Assembly: GCA_037447655.1 (NCBI GenBank)
Contig: JBBHKE010003555.1
Location: 221,944-285,943 of the forward strand
Source: Zygnema cylindricum
Lineage: Eukaryota; Streptophyta; Zygnematophyceae; Zygnematales; Zygnemataceae
Length of the DNA: 64,000 nt
Direction of reading: 5' to 3'
In this document: positions 10,884-21,568 of the stretch, piece by piece
Numbering within the stretch: position 1 is the first letter of the stretch
Layout: the number at the start of each line of letters is the position of its first letter
Made by a program: the position numbers and the translations under genes
The notes under the pieces: generated by a model
The model's input: the letters and a program-made list of their open reading frames with translations, nothing else
Told to the model about the DNA's origin: nothing
The model's database searches: none

Positions 10884-12114
10884 ATGGACGAACACGGCGT
10901 ATCCACTAGAGAAATGTTAGCGTAAGTTCTCAAGGAGTTAGAAAGCATTAGATTACAAAACGCGCAGCTAAGCAACAATGTCGTCGCTTTGGAATCTTGT
11001 CTTGGTGAGCGACCTCATCGAGGCATGGAGAGGGAATACAGGAGACCAAAATTAAGACTTCCCGACGAGTTCGACCCTGCAAGACACAAGAATCTGGACA
11101 CGTGGCTATTCTCCGTTGTGAATTATCTCGAGAATTTTCCTAGCCTATCGGACCGTGAGAAGATTCACTACGCGGGTGGTCTTCTTAAAGGGCAGCGGGA
11201 GCATGGTGGAGGACATTGGTGGAGAATGATGAGATCTTGACCGTTTGGGCTCTCTTCATTCAATTTGTTCGCGACGCTAAGCAGCCTGTCAATACGGTAA
11301 GGCTGCAAGAGATAAGATTGCAGTGTTGAAGCAACGAAGTTCGGTGTTGGAGTTTACGCATCGGTTTTTGGAGTACAAGGTTCAAATACCTACGATGATG
11401 GACAATGAAGCTGTGGATCCCTACGTGAAAGGTCTTAAATCATCCATTCGTAGGGAAATGGAGCAATGGCTTGCTCGGGAAAGCACAACTCTTAGTCTCT
11501 CAGCGATCATTCAGTTTGCTGAGCGGACGGATTCAGTCCACTTCACCTTCCGTAGACCTTATGATTATGGATCGAGTAGCGGTGGAGGGGGTCGACGAGA
11601 AGATGGTCCAACTCCCATGGAGCTCGGAGCAATTGATGAGGATAAAGAAGTGGTCAATGTGATGCGGAAAAATAAAAAAATTGTCAAAACTAAGGCCAAC
11701 AACTTGTCCCTCGAGGAGCTCCAACAAAAGAGGCAAAATGGCTTATGCTTCCAGTGCGGTTCCTTGGACCATATGGCCCGAGAATGTCCAAAACGGAAAA
11801 ATCTAGGAAAGGGGAATCTTAACATCATGAGGTTAGCCGGTGAAGGAGGAGACCCTTTTATTTTTAGGGGTCAAATCGAAGTGAGCGCAACTAGCTTCAT
11901 GGTGGACTCCGGATCATCGGGAAATTTCATCAACGAGGCGACGGTGAAAAGATTAAAACTTCCTTATTGGTGCTTAAGAATCATCAGTCGGTACTATTGG
12001 CTGACGGAAATTCTTTATCCATTACCTATCGTACTCCGAGGTTACGCGTCGAAATCAGGAAATTCTGATGGTACAATACACTTCATGTATTACCTCTTGG
12101 TGACCATAAGGTAA
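10884..12114 (+). pseudogene. Ty3/gypsy gag and protease, decayed
   Basis: A candidate start ATG (10884) lies 34 bases after the LTR and opens MDEHGVSTREMLA, followed by a TAA. The frame continues from 10989 with KLRLPDEFDPARHKN, a capsid-type start, to a frameshift near 11210. The main block 11323-12114 contains the retrotransposon capsid segment (FTHRFLEYKVQIP, ARESTTLSLSAIIQF), the zinc knuckle CFQCGSLDHMAREC (CX2CX4HX4C, near 11750) and the aspartic protease active site MVDSGSSGNFI (near 11900). A Gly/Ser-rich linker sits before the knuckle. RT, RNase H and integrase would follow but are cut by the assembly gap. The gag-PR arrangement and PBS support Ty3/gypsy over copia. Confidence 0.8.
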
Positions 12115-12190
12115 TCTTGGAGAAACCGTGGCTCCTAAAATGGAATCCGACGATCGATTGGAGAAGTGGGGCCATGAGAGTGAAGAGGGG

Positions 12191-12200
12191 NNNNNNNNNN
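12191..12200. other. Assembly gap (10 N)
   Basis: Ten N bases separate the gypsy protease from unrelated AT-rich sequence. A fixed 10-N gap usually means unknown real length, so several kilobases of gypsy pol and the 3' LTR may be missing here. Confidence 0.95.
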
Positions 12201-14390
12201 ACAAGCATCCATGTATAAACTGACCCGACAACGTTTGTATATGCATTGAGTATGGTATGTAACTTCTTCCGGTACGTTACTTAATTTTCCGTAAAAGAGT
12301 TACGTATATGTTTGCAACAGCCCAGTCAAATATGTACCTACGAACATACATACATAATGACATTCTTGTCCAGACCAAGAAAGTAGGGTTTAGGTTTTGA
12401 ATGATTCTAGTTTGGATTTTTGTAAAGCTATTTTATCGTCACGATAACCTTGTTTGGAAAAATGAACGGGTTTGTTTCGTTTTTAGTGTGTTGTTGTGTT
12501 GATGAATGAAGTATATCCGCGGCTTCAGTGGAAAATGTATAATTGCACAACAATCTATTATTTAAAAATATCTTTCGTTGAACAAAAGACAGATGTCAAT
12601 GTTTGTTTTTGTGCCTTAACATGTTTCTATTTCTGTTAAATTGCAGTGTTGTGATAAAATCTTGCTAGATGATGCCTCAAATGTGTAGTAGTGTTTACAG
12701 AAAATCTCGGTGAATGGCAAGGCTGCTAAAATTGAGTGAAAACTGCTTTCAACACCCAATAACGTTATCAAACACTATACAAAACACCGCTAGACGGCCC
12801 ATTTTTAAAGGAAATATAAGCGTATACGCAACATTAGAACACATAATACTCATTTAGTGTAGGGGGTGAGGCAGATTGTAATCCACTCTATTAATTAGTG
12901 CTATAAACAGATGGTTTTAGGCCAAAAATAATAATTGTATCTCTAATAGCAGTGTAGATGCTTCTACTGTAACTTGAACCCAGAAAGCTGGTTCTAGCTG
13001 TAAGACCATACTGTATAGCTCATCTCGTAAATCAAGTTTGTTTTTCCAACTTGGTAGTGTCCTTTTCGATGGACATGATGTTTTGAGGTGAGTGAGAGAA
13101 TAGACTGTGACAATATCCGTAAATTATATGAACCTCCTTGTGGAGCTGGGCTGCCAGTTTGGGTCTTCCCTAAGAAACCCGAAAAAGCCCTATATCTAAA
13201 AACCCTAAAAACCTCTCTTCTCCTCTCATACTTCGTCCTGTTATCACCAGCTAAATGATTATGTTTTGTCTTTTAGGTCTGACAATATATAATCGTCCAC
13301 GTGATGTTTAAATAATGAAACAAGATCCTTAGTTAAACATAATACTTTATCGAGAAATTGTTTCTCATTAGGTCTCAAGATCTCGCCGCATGCTCGTGAC
13401 AAGTGTATAATCATCTACATGTCCACGCTTTTGACGAAGCATTTTTATTGTGCCTCAATGGGATGATTTTAGTGTCATGCACATGTGTCTTTCATCATCA
13501 GATTTGCAATAGCAACTCTCATTGTACACGACGGAAAACCTTTTAAGTGCAAAAGGAGTTTACATCACGATGGTACTTGTTCTCGGTTCTCGCTCAATTT
13601 GGCGTACAACACATAACTTTTGGCCTATGAGAGTGTTAATGGCTTATGGATGGAATGCAACTCTTGATCCTCGACAAAAATTCCCTAGGTAGCCTCCATG
13701 ATTTATGTTCCTCACCTAATTGCTAAACCTTAACGTTGTACCAAAATTAAGCTAAACAAACGCCTCTTTTTTCAACATGGCTTAGCATGAGGCCCGTTAC
13801 GTCTAACTAAATCTTTTACGGCAAATATGGTGTGTGCGTTTGTTTATCCCATACGCCATTTTTTTTTGTAGCATTTCGTGTTTGAAGGGCAGTAAACTGG
13901 ACATGCGCTGGCTTGTTTTGAGCACAATGCTTTGAATTGTATGACTTCGTAAGGTAAATAACTTTGCAACTCTACCAACGTATTCGTCACCTACCTTAAA
14001 TGATCCTTCGACATTAAGATTTTTGATTGAAAGTTCGCGACTGGCTCGAATTGTCACATCTACACTGTAGGTGAGATTTGTCTTCAATACTGTCTTCATA
14101 AACGATCGTTAAATGTACTGTGAGCGACCCATCCAATGCTCCATTATTCTCAAACTATCCTAATTCACTATCCTAACACACTGCTCCAACACCAATTGTT
14201 AGTAGAGGGCCGACTCACAAAGCAAACGGATTGTGATTGACCTATATTGATATGGTGATGGATACAAATGAACTGAGCTCCATTCAACCGGGAAAACTAT
14301 TTCAAGCCCGGTGAATGTGTTATATCAACATAAATGTTTTTACCAAAAATATACAAAAGGTAGAAAAGTAGTTTGGTAAGTACACTGATA
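12201..14390. other. AT-rich non-copia sequence, no convincing gene
   Basis: I find no copia or gypsy domain. A telo-box AAACCCTAA sits at 13200-13208, about 10 bases after a TATATC motif and before a pyrimidine-rich CTCTCTTCTCCTCTC stretch, which looks like a plant 5' leader. A TTTTGTCTTTTAG acceptor-like sequence follows near 13265-13277. No coding exon follows, so I do not call a gene. Confidence 0.35.
13803..14099 (-). CDS. Hypothetical 98-residue ORF
   Basis: An uninterrupted frame of 98 codons on the minus strand, with YVGRVAKLFTLRSHTIQSIVLK in its centre and a basic C-terminus (NKRTHHICRKRFS). I do not recognise a family. There is no signal peptide or membrane segment. Flanking sequence gives no start context or partner. 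It could be a fragment of a larger protein or chance. Confidence 0.2.
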   Translation of the reverse strand: MKTVLKTNLTYSVDVTIRASRELSIKNLNVEGSFKVGDEYVGRVAKLFTLRSHTIQSIVLKTSQRMSSLLPFKHEMLQKKMAYGINKRTHHICRKRFS

Positions 14391-14591
14391 ATCGTTATTT
14401 GTATTAAAGGTTTTTTCGCCACTTAAAACATATTTTCAACGTGCACACATGTCGGATTGTCAATCCGGTGGTTGCTATTGGTAGGCAAGATTCTCACCTT
14501 CCTATTGGCAGACTTCGATTGGCAATCCGACAAGTTTGCAAGGCAAAAAGATGTGTTAAGTGTGTGAAAAAACTTTAACACTAAAAACGAT
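14391..14591. mobile_element. MITE copy 1, about 201 bp, long terminal inverted repeats, TA flanks
   Basis: The left end ATCGTTATTTGTATTAAAGG is the inverted partner of the right end CTTTAACACTAAAAACGAT. Complementarity continues inward for about 75 bases on each side, through GTCGGATTG. TA dinucleotides flank both ends (14389-14390 and 14592-14593), as for Tc1/mariner-derived Stowaway-like MITEs. There is no coding capacity. A relative lies at 17789-17982. Confidence 0.65.
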
Positions 14592-15090
14592 TAGTTGTGT
14601 AGTTCAGTATATGTTAACAATACATGTGTTACGAACATTTCCGTTAGTAAAGTTCATTCACCCACGCCGATAAAGTTTTCTCCCCATTTAAATACCGCAG
14701 CCCAGACACGAACAACCAAAGGGTCATTGACAAGCAAACCCTAACAACGGCGTCGAAACGCCATCAAACAAGCTAAGTTATCCTTCAGTTTCGTGTTTAC
14801 CTTTTTTTTTTTTTTGGTTCACATGTACTCAGTTGGCTTACCATTTTGCTTTTAAAATATAGTCTTAAATCCTATTGGCGCTGCAGACTGGACCTTTTAG
14901 GGGTAGAGAACATTGTGACTAACTAGCATGTAATAATCACATTTTATTAAGAAATCGTGATGGTAAACCACCTTATAGTTCATGGGATCCACAAAAGTGG
15001 ATGGCAAAGACGAAACATAAAATCTTGCAGGCGGAACAAAAAAACAGTTACGAAAGAAACTAACACGTCAACAAACCACAGACATTTTGT
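14592..15090. other. Promoter-like stretch with telo-box, no coding exon seen
   Basis: TTTAAATA at 14687-14694 is followed 42 bases later by the telo-box AAACCCTAA (14736-14744), a combination common at translation-related plant genes. A T15-type run follows near 14802-14815. No open frame with recognisable content follows before the fold-back arm at 15091. It may be a truncated gene start. Confidence 0.3.
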
Positions 15091-15588
15091 AAGGGAATTG
15101 CTAATCGCAGTGACAATTTTTGCTGCGCGCAAGTGTTGCGTCAGCTGCCAAAAATTGTACATTTTAAGTACAAATTAGTACAAGTTACGTACATTTGAGA
15201 GCCCCACTGTGAGAGCACATACATGCATTTCACTTACCCGTAAAATTGGAATCTAATCACGAAGCGTTAATGCAAATTAAAGGACGACATTTAACTCGCA
15301 CGAAACGAAATAAACTTCGTACAACACTAAAACGGACCCGAGTATTAATAATTTAATATCAATGAAATTAGGTAATAAAATACGCGCGTCGTCACGCGCG
15401 ACCAAATGAAGCCCAAAAAGTAACTGCCATAGTTTAAAAGTAGGCGTTTTTATGGTAGGCCTTTGGTCGGCCCTTTTATCGTAAGTTGTGTTATGGGCTT
15501 TTCATGTGATCTTGTTAGATCGCTACTTTGATCAGCGACCGTCCGATCGTCGAAATCAGAAGGTGTAAATAAAAATTATTGGTCCGAA

Positions 15589-15811
15589 TGTTTAATTGGT
15601 CCGAATAGGTCCAAATACAATATGGGTCTTAAGGTCATATTGTATGTTTTGCATACAATAGGCATATTGTATGGGCCTACTTTCACCTACTTTTGAACTA
15701 TGGTTTGTACGCCACATACAATTTATTTACATGTGGTTGCCGCAATTTTTGTTACCCTCAACCTTGGCCGGCCGTGTGAATTGTTGTTTTTTTATGACGA
15801 TCGACGTTCGC
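15589..15811 (+). repeat. 223-bp direct repeat, copy 1
   Basis: The unit runs from TGTTTAATTGGTCCGAATAGG to GACGTTCGCAAG. It contains nested CATATTGTATG / CATACAATA inverted motifs. It is repeated at 16681-16904 with a few substitutions. The LTR at 15812 starts exactly at its end. Confidence 0.8.
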
Positions 15812-16668
15812 AAGTGAAACTCTGAGACCTCCATAAGTCCTCAGAGTGGACAGCTTCGAAGAAGCCTCTAGGATAATCCTGACCCCTTTGTGTTTAAGCA
15901 AAAATAACTGCCACCCTGGCAGACAAATACTCTGACCACCTTCACCCTGTGAAGGCAAGACTCCCCTGAGTCGATAGCAAAAAGAATCTCTAAATTTGCT
16001 CCCCTGAGCAGTAAGTTATGGAGGGTCAAAGTTGACCTTTTGCACAGAAGCTCTCTGGGAGAGAGGGTCATATCTTCTAATTTTTCTAAGTCCTATCTCT
16101 CTCACAAACTCTATCTACTGATGTATGGAACCAATCAGAATACAGTTCCGTACGCAAAAGTACAGTTGCCGGTGTACTTTATGTACGGACATTGTACGAC
16201 ATGGCCTAAATGTCCACACGTGGAATATCCGGATTCGCTCCTTTAATCCTTGGAGATGCCGCGCTCCAATGTAACATCGCCACGTGTCATCCGATGTGGC
16301 AATGCCCACAAACCGCTGAATTCTTCTTCCGCGATCTCGGCGCTAATTCCGGCCGTCCGATTAAACTCGCATTTGATCGTAGCCGTAATAAATACATGCG
16401 CGGTATTTGTTTCGCTTACGAAATCAATGCGCGGTATTGATTTATTATCCGTACCGCAATTCGTACTTTTACTCTACCATATCTATGTATCCCGTCTACA
16501 GTTATAGTTAAATGATTTATCCTGCGTGTACATGTTTAAATCATTATCGTACTATATACTATGTAAGACTACTTCTAGACTTAACGGCTAAGGCTACCGG
16601 CTATGTACCCTCTGACGGCCGGCAGGTACCAGGATCAAATCTGTCGCCGGCACATACCTTTTAGTAAT
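15812..16668 (-). mobile_element. Truncated copia LTR (minus) between direct repeats
   Basis: It begins TGAAACTCTGAGACCTCC (LTR 3' edge) and carries the hairpins, GTAC cluster (16120-16200), CCACGTGTCATC G-box, tandem ATGCGCGGTATT (16396, 16427) and the tRNA-like block (16575-16665). The last 250-300 bp toward the LTR 5' edge are missing. It is replaced directly by copy 2 of the 223-bp unit. Confidence 0.8.
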
Positions 16669-16680
16669 TAATCCCTTGAA

Positions 16681-16904
16681 TGTTTAAATTGATCCGAACA
16701 GGTCCGAATACAATACGGGTCTTAAGGTCATATTGTATGTTTTACATACAATAGGCTTATTGTATGGGCCTACTTTCACCTACTTTTGAACTATGGTACC
16801 TGCGCTCAGCAATTTATTTACATGTGGTTGCCGCAGTTTTGTTACCATAAACCTTGGTCGGCCGTGTGAATTGTTGTTTTTTTATGACGATCGACGTTCG
16901 CAAG
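16681..16904 (+). repeat. 223-bp direct repeat, copy 2
   Basis: Second copy of the unit at 15589-15811, starting TGTTTAAATTGATCCGAAC and ending at GTTCGCAAG. It continues into GGCGACAC, whereas copy 1 runs into the LTR. Confidence 0.8.
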
Positions 16905-17098
16905 GGCGACACTTTTTTAACTGGTTGTTACAATATTTCGCAAGTCAAAGTTGTTCGACGGATTGACCGTCAAATCTAAACTTAAATGTACATAACTTGT
17001 ACTAATCTGAACTTAAAATGTTCAATTTTTGACAAGCTGATGTAACTACCTACGCGCAGCAAAAATTGTCCAACTACCTACGATTAGCAATTCCCTTT

Positions 17099-17788
17099 GG
17101 TAATCCATTAAACTACGCAGTTAGTCGCATAACGGTACGTTTAATATAAGTACATCAAAATAGCGTACTACAGTATTGTGGTGTTTAAAAACCGTACAAA
17201 TAGTAAACTAAAATTGTGTAAAAAACTTAGAGGATGTTTTAAATAGTATTACGCTCGTTTTTCACTATTTAGGTTTTGTACAATACCTATAATAGCCTTG
17301 ATACATAATTATAATTATCCACTATATTATGTTTTGCAACGTGGCTTATTTGGCCCAATCACTCAAAACAAAGTCATCAACATAATGATTTTTTGCTAAA
17401 AAGATCCTCAACGCAATCAAAGAGATTATAGCTTCACCGCATACACATAATTCTGTAAATATAAGTGTATTTAAATTTTTATATTTAAAATTCAATATTA
17501 TTACGTAATATTGTATTGCGAGAGGCTTGGAAGTTGTTTCGCCGTCAGGACGTAATCGATAAGCAAAAGCTACACATACGACAAAAGCGAAACATTACAA
17601 TATGTTTCCGACGGAATCCGCCCTATAACTATCGTTTTGAAAAGGATTTCAGCGGTTCGTCTCGGTAGGATCGAACAATTTATCTTCGTTCGTCGTTTTT
17701 AAAGATCAAGTTTAGGGGGGCTTTTAGCTAGGTTTGGACAAATTCGGAACATAACCAAACCGGACTGTGAGGGTCCAAAATCATCGGC
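17099..17788. other. AT-rich sequence, nothing recognised
   Basis: No open frame with family signatures, no LTR landmarks and no repeat end were found. A stretch with TACGTAATATTGTATTG lies near 17500. Confidence 0.4.
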
Positions 17789-17982
17789 ATCGCTATTAAT
17801 GTAGTGGTAATGTTTTATTCGCCACTTAAAAAGTCTTTTCTGTCAGATTGTGGATTCGACGGTTTCGATTGAAAGGCAAGATTCTCAGCTTTCTATGGTC
17901 GTTCCTAATGAAAAATCGGATAAGAGTGTACAAAGAAAAAAAAAATTAAGTGGCAAAAAAAACATCAAATAATAACACCGAT
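17789..17982. mobile_element. MITE copy 2, about 194 bp
   Basis: The ends ATCGCTATTAATG and TAATAACACCGAT, and the inner GCCACTTAA / TTAAGTGGC pair, match the layout of copy 1 (14391-14591). The central GGCAAGATTCTCA is shared with copy 1. Flanks are not TA here. It is more degraded than copy 1. Confidence 0.55.
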
Positions 17983-18080
17983 ACACGGTGGAGTTCCATG
18001 TAATTTGTTCAGTGATGCGTATCAAGAACGAAGTGACGATCTTTAATTTATGATATCAGAAAGTACAGTAGAGGTTGTGA

Positions 18081-20462
18081 TGTTTAAAATTTTATGGGTT
18101 CCACCCCCCCTAAAAAATTCGCAGATCCAAAGAAGCTTATCTAGATAGTGCCGACTCCACGTTGATATAAACCCAAATGAATGACACCTGACACCCAGAC
18201 ATTCACAACCCCAATAGAGCTTCACCCCCGTGAAAGATGACTTTCGATGTGCTCAGTTCCCCCACGAAATGGAAAGTTGGAATATGAGTATTTAGACACA
18301 TTCCCCAACTTTGACTTTCCCTTAGAAATGCAGCCACCTTGTGTTGAAATATAAGTATTTTCTAGGTCCAGAGATTGTAAAATAAAAGGCAAAGAGGAGA
18401 CACTGACAGCTTGCCTCTAACTCTTCACTCAAGTCTCCACACTTGTCGCAGTCACTAGAGACTTGAGGAGGAGTTAGATTCATGGCTGCTTATGCTGTTC
18501 AAAGAGGACAGAAGGCAAATCTTGATAGAGTTACCTATCTATCAAGGTTTAACGGATCCAAGATTTGATCCGGGTACCTGCCGTCTGTCAAATTACCCGT
18601 TAGCATTAACCTATAAGTCTAGGATTAGTGATAGGATACATTAGGTTTGACAAATATTTAATTTGTTACACGTAGACTAGTTCATCTAACGGGAAATAGA
18701 TACGTAATGCACAGATACCGTTTTGAATAGTACAATGTACGGTTTAATGCATTATATGAAACGGATACCCCGCATTTGTTTCGAATGCGAAACAAATACT
18801 GTGCGTATATTTTCAACGGCTATAGTTGTATCTGGTTTTGATCGGACGACCACGATAGGCGCCGCGATCACAGAATATGTACTTTTAGCGTTTTCTTTTA
18901 TATCATCGCCACGTCATGTGACAGGTGGCGCGACAACGTTGGATTGCGGCAACTCCGGAGATTACGGAAACAAATCCGGATATGACATGTGCAGACATTT
19001 TGGCCATGTCGTACGATGGCCGTACAGAAAGTACACCGGCACATGTATTTTTTTGTACGACACAGTAATTTGATTGGTGCCGTACGTCAGTAGATAGAGT
19101 TTTAGAGAGCGATAGGACTTAGAAAATTTAGTTGGTAGCAGCCTCTCTCCCAGAGAGCTCTTATACAAAAGGTCATCTTTGACCATTCATAACTATCAAT
19201 TTACATGACCATTTTTAGTGAATCATTTTGCTGCGGACTCAAGGGAGTCCAAACTACACAGGGAAGTAGTCGGTCAGAGTTTTTTTCTGCCAAGGTGGTT
19301 GCATTTTTAAGGGAAAGTCAAAGTGGGTGAATGTGTCCAAAACTCATATTCTACCTTTGCATTCTGTGGTGGAACTGAGCACACAGAAAGTCTTATTTCA
19401 CAGGGGTGAAGCTTTAATGGGGTTTTGATTGTCAAGGGGTCAATCATTTGGGTTTATATCAACTTAGAGTCGGCACTATCTAGATTAGCTTCTTTTGGAT
19501 TTGCGATTTCTGTAGGCAATGGAGCACACAGAGTTTCACCTTAGAAGGTAGAAACTCAAACCGACTACACTTTTGTGTAGCTTGGACTCCCTTGAGTCCG
19601 CAGCAAAAAGAATCACTGAAAATGGTCAACTAAATGAGTTGTAATTAAATGGCAAAGTTTGCCTATTTATACAGATGCTCTCTTGGAGAAAGGCGACTAC
19701 CTACCAAAATTATTCTAAATCCTAAAACCCCTCTCTTATCCCCCTAGTACTAAGGTACGAACAAATCTTAAGACTGTATCGTACAAGAAAGTACAGGTAC
19801 AGGAGTACTTTCTGTACGGTCATATAACACATCGCCATAATGTGACATTTGTCACATCCGCAATTGTCATCTCACATCCCAGAGATCCCACAATCCTTCG
19901 GATCCTCCCACTTGTCACCCGGAGTGGCAGTTCCCGAAAATGCCAGGTCGCCCACTCCGGAATCCCGGCTCGCACCACGACCATTTGATGAATACCGACA
20001 TTTAATATTGGTCGTCTAAGTAAAATGTCGTTTTGTTAATTTCACGCGGTCCGGAATTTGTGCAGTCTAATCCATTTCCATGTACAGTCCGTCCCGTGAT
20101 GAGTTAAATGAAACATATTGTGTGGTTCGTGTTTATATACTTATCGTACCCTATATACTCTTGCACTCGTCGTACACTATAGGATAAATCCACTGGCTAT
20201 CGAATTCTTGACGGACGGCAGGTACCAAGATCAAATCTTGGGTTCGTCAAGTCCATTTTGGTAAACCTACCAAAACCTACAGTCTGTCTCTCTCTCTCTG
20301 TGGGCAGCATGGGTTGCCATGGCTCTACCTTCCTCTCCAATCTTCAGTGACTGCGACAAGTGTGGGGGTTTGGAGAGTGGAGTGAGAGGCAGGCTGCCTT
20401 TGCTGACTTCCTCTTATTAATTTTTCCTTTGTTCAAACCTAGAAAATGCATACATTTCATCA
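18081..20462 (-). mobile_element. Solo LTR D (minus) with a nested solo LTR
   Basis: The left part 18081-18341 matches the LTR fragment at 62130-62400 (AGATAGTGCCGACTCC, GTGTGCTCAGTTCC). The LTR resumes at 19539 (AACTCAAACCGACTACAC) and runs through hairpins, GTAC cluster (19750-19820), tRNA-like block (20180-20250), GCAGCATGGG and CAGTGACTGCGACAAG to TTTCATCA at 20462. No polypurine tract or internal region adjoins either end, so it is solo. I found no clear target duplication. Confidence 0.7.
18342..19538 (+). mobile_element. Solo LTR nested in LTR D, near-perfect 5-bp target duplication
   Basis: It begins TGTTGAAAT and ends CACAGAGTTTCA, 1197 bp, same D-type family as its host but in the opposite orientation. 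Flanks are CCTTG (18337-18341) and CCTTA (19539-19543), a target duplication with one change. The presence of only an LTR implies recombination between two LTRs after insertion. Confidence 0.75.
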
Positions 20463-21568
20463 ATGTTTATCGATATGACAGTTCGCTCCTGAATCGACAA
20501 CATGTTACCTCGTTGTAAACCCTAATTCTTTAAAATATATAAATCCGAGTGAAGTTGCATATGATTTTTGTTCTTGTAACCATAAGGCTATCCCTCCAAA
20601 AAAAACAAGGCTGAAAAATTGAGGCGTAAAGTTAAAAAGTAAAAACCTTATGAACGCTTAAAAGCTCAAGAAGCCCCATACTCCCATAGAAATGCCAAAA
20701 TGCCGTAAAAAGCAACAAAATGCCTAAAAATTCCTAGAAGACCCTAGAAAATAGACGCCAAATAAAATATTTGCAAGACGTTACGTAGGACAAACGGATA
20801 TTTTTTCACTTTTTAAGGGTTGGCATAACTTCAATATATCCACAAATTTTAATATCGCGATCTTAACTCACGCCAAATTTACTGTACAGTACTGTAGTGC
20901 CTAGTGGCCTAGTGCTTAGGTATGTTCTCCATTAGGAGGTCCCACTAAACATGCAGAGACGTCTATTGTTCTCCATTAGGCGGTCCCAGTAAAGATGCGG
21001 AGACGTCTATTTCTAGTGTTTACAGGCACATCGTTCAATTATGTCGTGCCAGTAGATATCGTTTCTCAATTATAATTGGCGCCACGCAGGTTAGTTTTCA
21101 GATTTTTAAAATCTAAAATTATTCTTCATATTGATAATTTGTACGTAATATTTGTACGAGCGGAGGTAGTTAATGATTGGTACGAAAACTTTGCGACCAA
21201 GTTTTAAATTTGAAATTGAAAATCAAAATTTCGAAACAGAATGGCAAAAAGGCGGCGCAAACTTTGAAGGTTAGCGGATGTCAGAATGAGCGTGCAAGTA
21301 TAATTCGGTCGACTTGCATGCACCGTGGCGAAAGGCGCATGGCGTGTATGACATGTTCGTTTCTCATCGCCTGTTCGTGGTGGATATTTTTGTTACTTTT
21401 CACGTGTACCAATGGTACGTGACCTGTGTGAAGAAACTATCCTCGCCGAAGAGAGTTTGTTCACACAAGACAATGTGCGTGATTGCTTCGCGAATCTAAA
21501 TAATAGTCGCGGGCAACTCGATGCTTTGCCCTTTGGTTGCCAAGGGCCTTTCGTTTTTGTACAGTACC
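20463..21568. other. Unassigned spacer with a 44-bp tandem duplication
   Basis: No gene family was recognised. The short open frame at 21177-21422 has no known motif. The 44-bp tandem duplication is listed separately. A CACGTGTACC/GGTACGTG inverted pair lies near 21400. Confidence 0.4.
20924..21011 (+). repeat. 44-bp tandem duplication
   Basis: GTTCTCCATTAGG...GACGTCTATT occurs twice head to tail with period 44 (20924-20967 and 20968-21011) and few substitutions (AGG/CGG, ACAT/AGAT). Confidence 0.85.

Larger units (their letters stand above)
15091..17098. repeat. Fold-back structure with 110-bp-scale inverted arms
   Basis: The left arm 15091-15200 starts AAGGGAATTGCTAATCG. The right arm (about 16980-17098) is its reverse complement, with shared blocks CAATTTTTGCTGCGCG, CAAAAATTG and ATTAGTACAAGTTA. 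Between them lie 385 bp of unique sequence, two direct copies of a 223-bp unit and a truncated copia LTR. No transposase was seen. It could be a non-autonomous fold-back or MITE-like element later enlarged by LTR insertion and duplication. Confidence 0.6.

Noticed and set aside
11533-11828. Minus-strand open frames over the gypsy gag
   Set aside because: They are antisense shadows of the zinc knuckle and linker region, with low-complexity content and no family motif.
21177-21499. Host gene with transmembrane segment (CSFLIACSWWIFLLLF)
   Set aside because: A short isolated frame with overlapping alternatives, no conserved context and no other exon.
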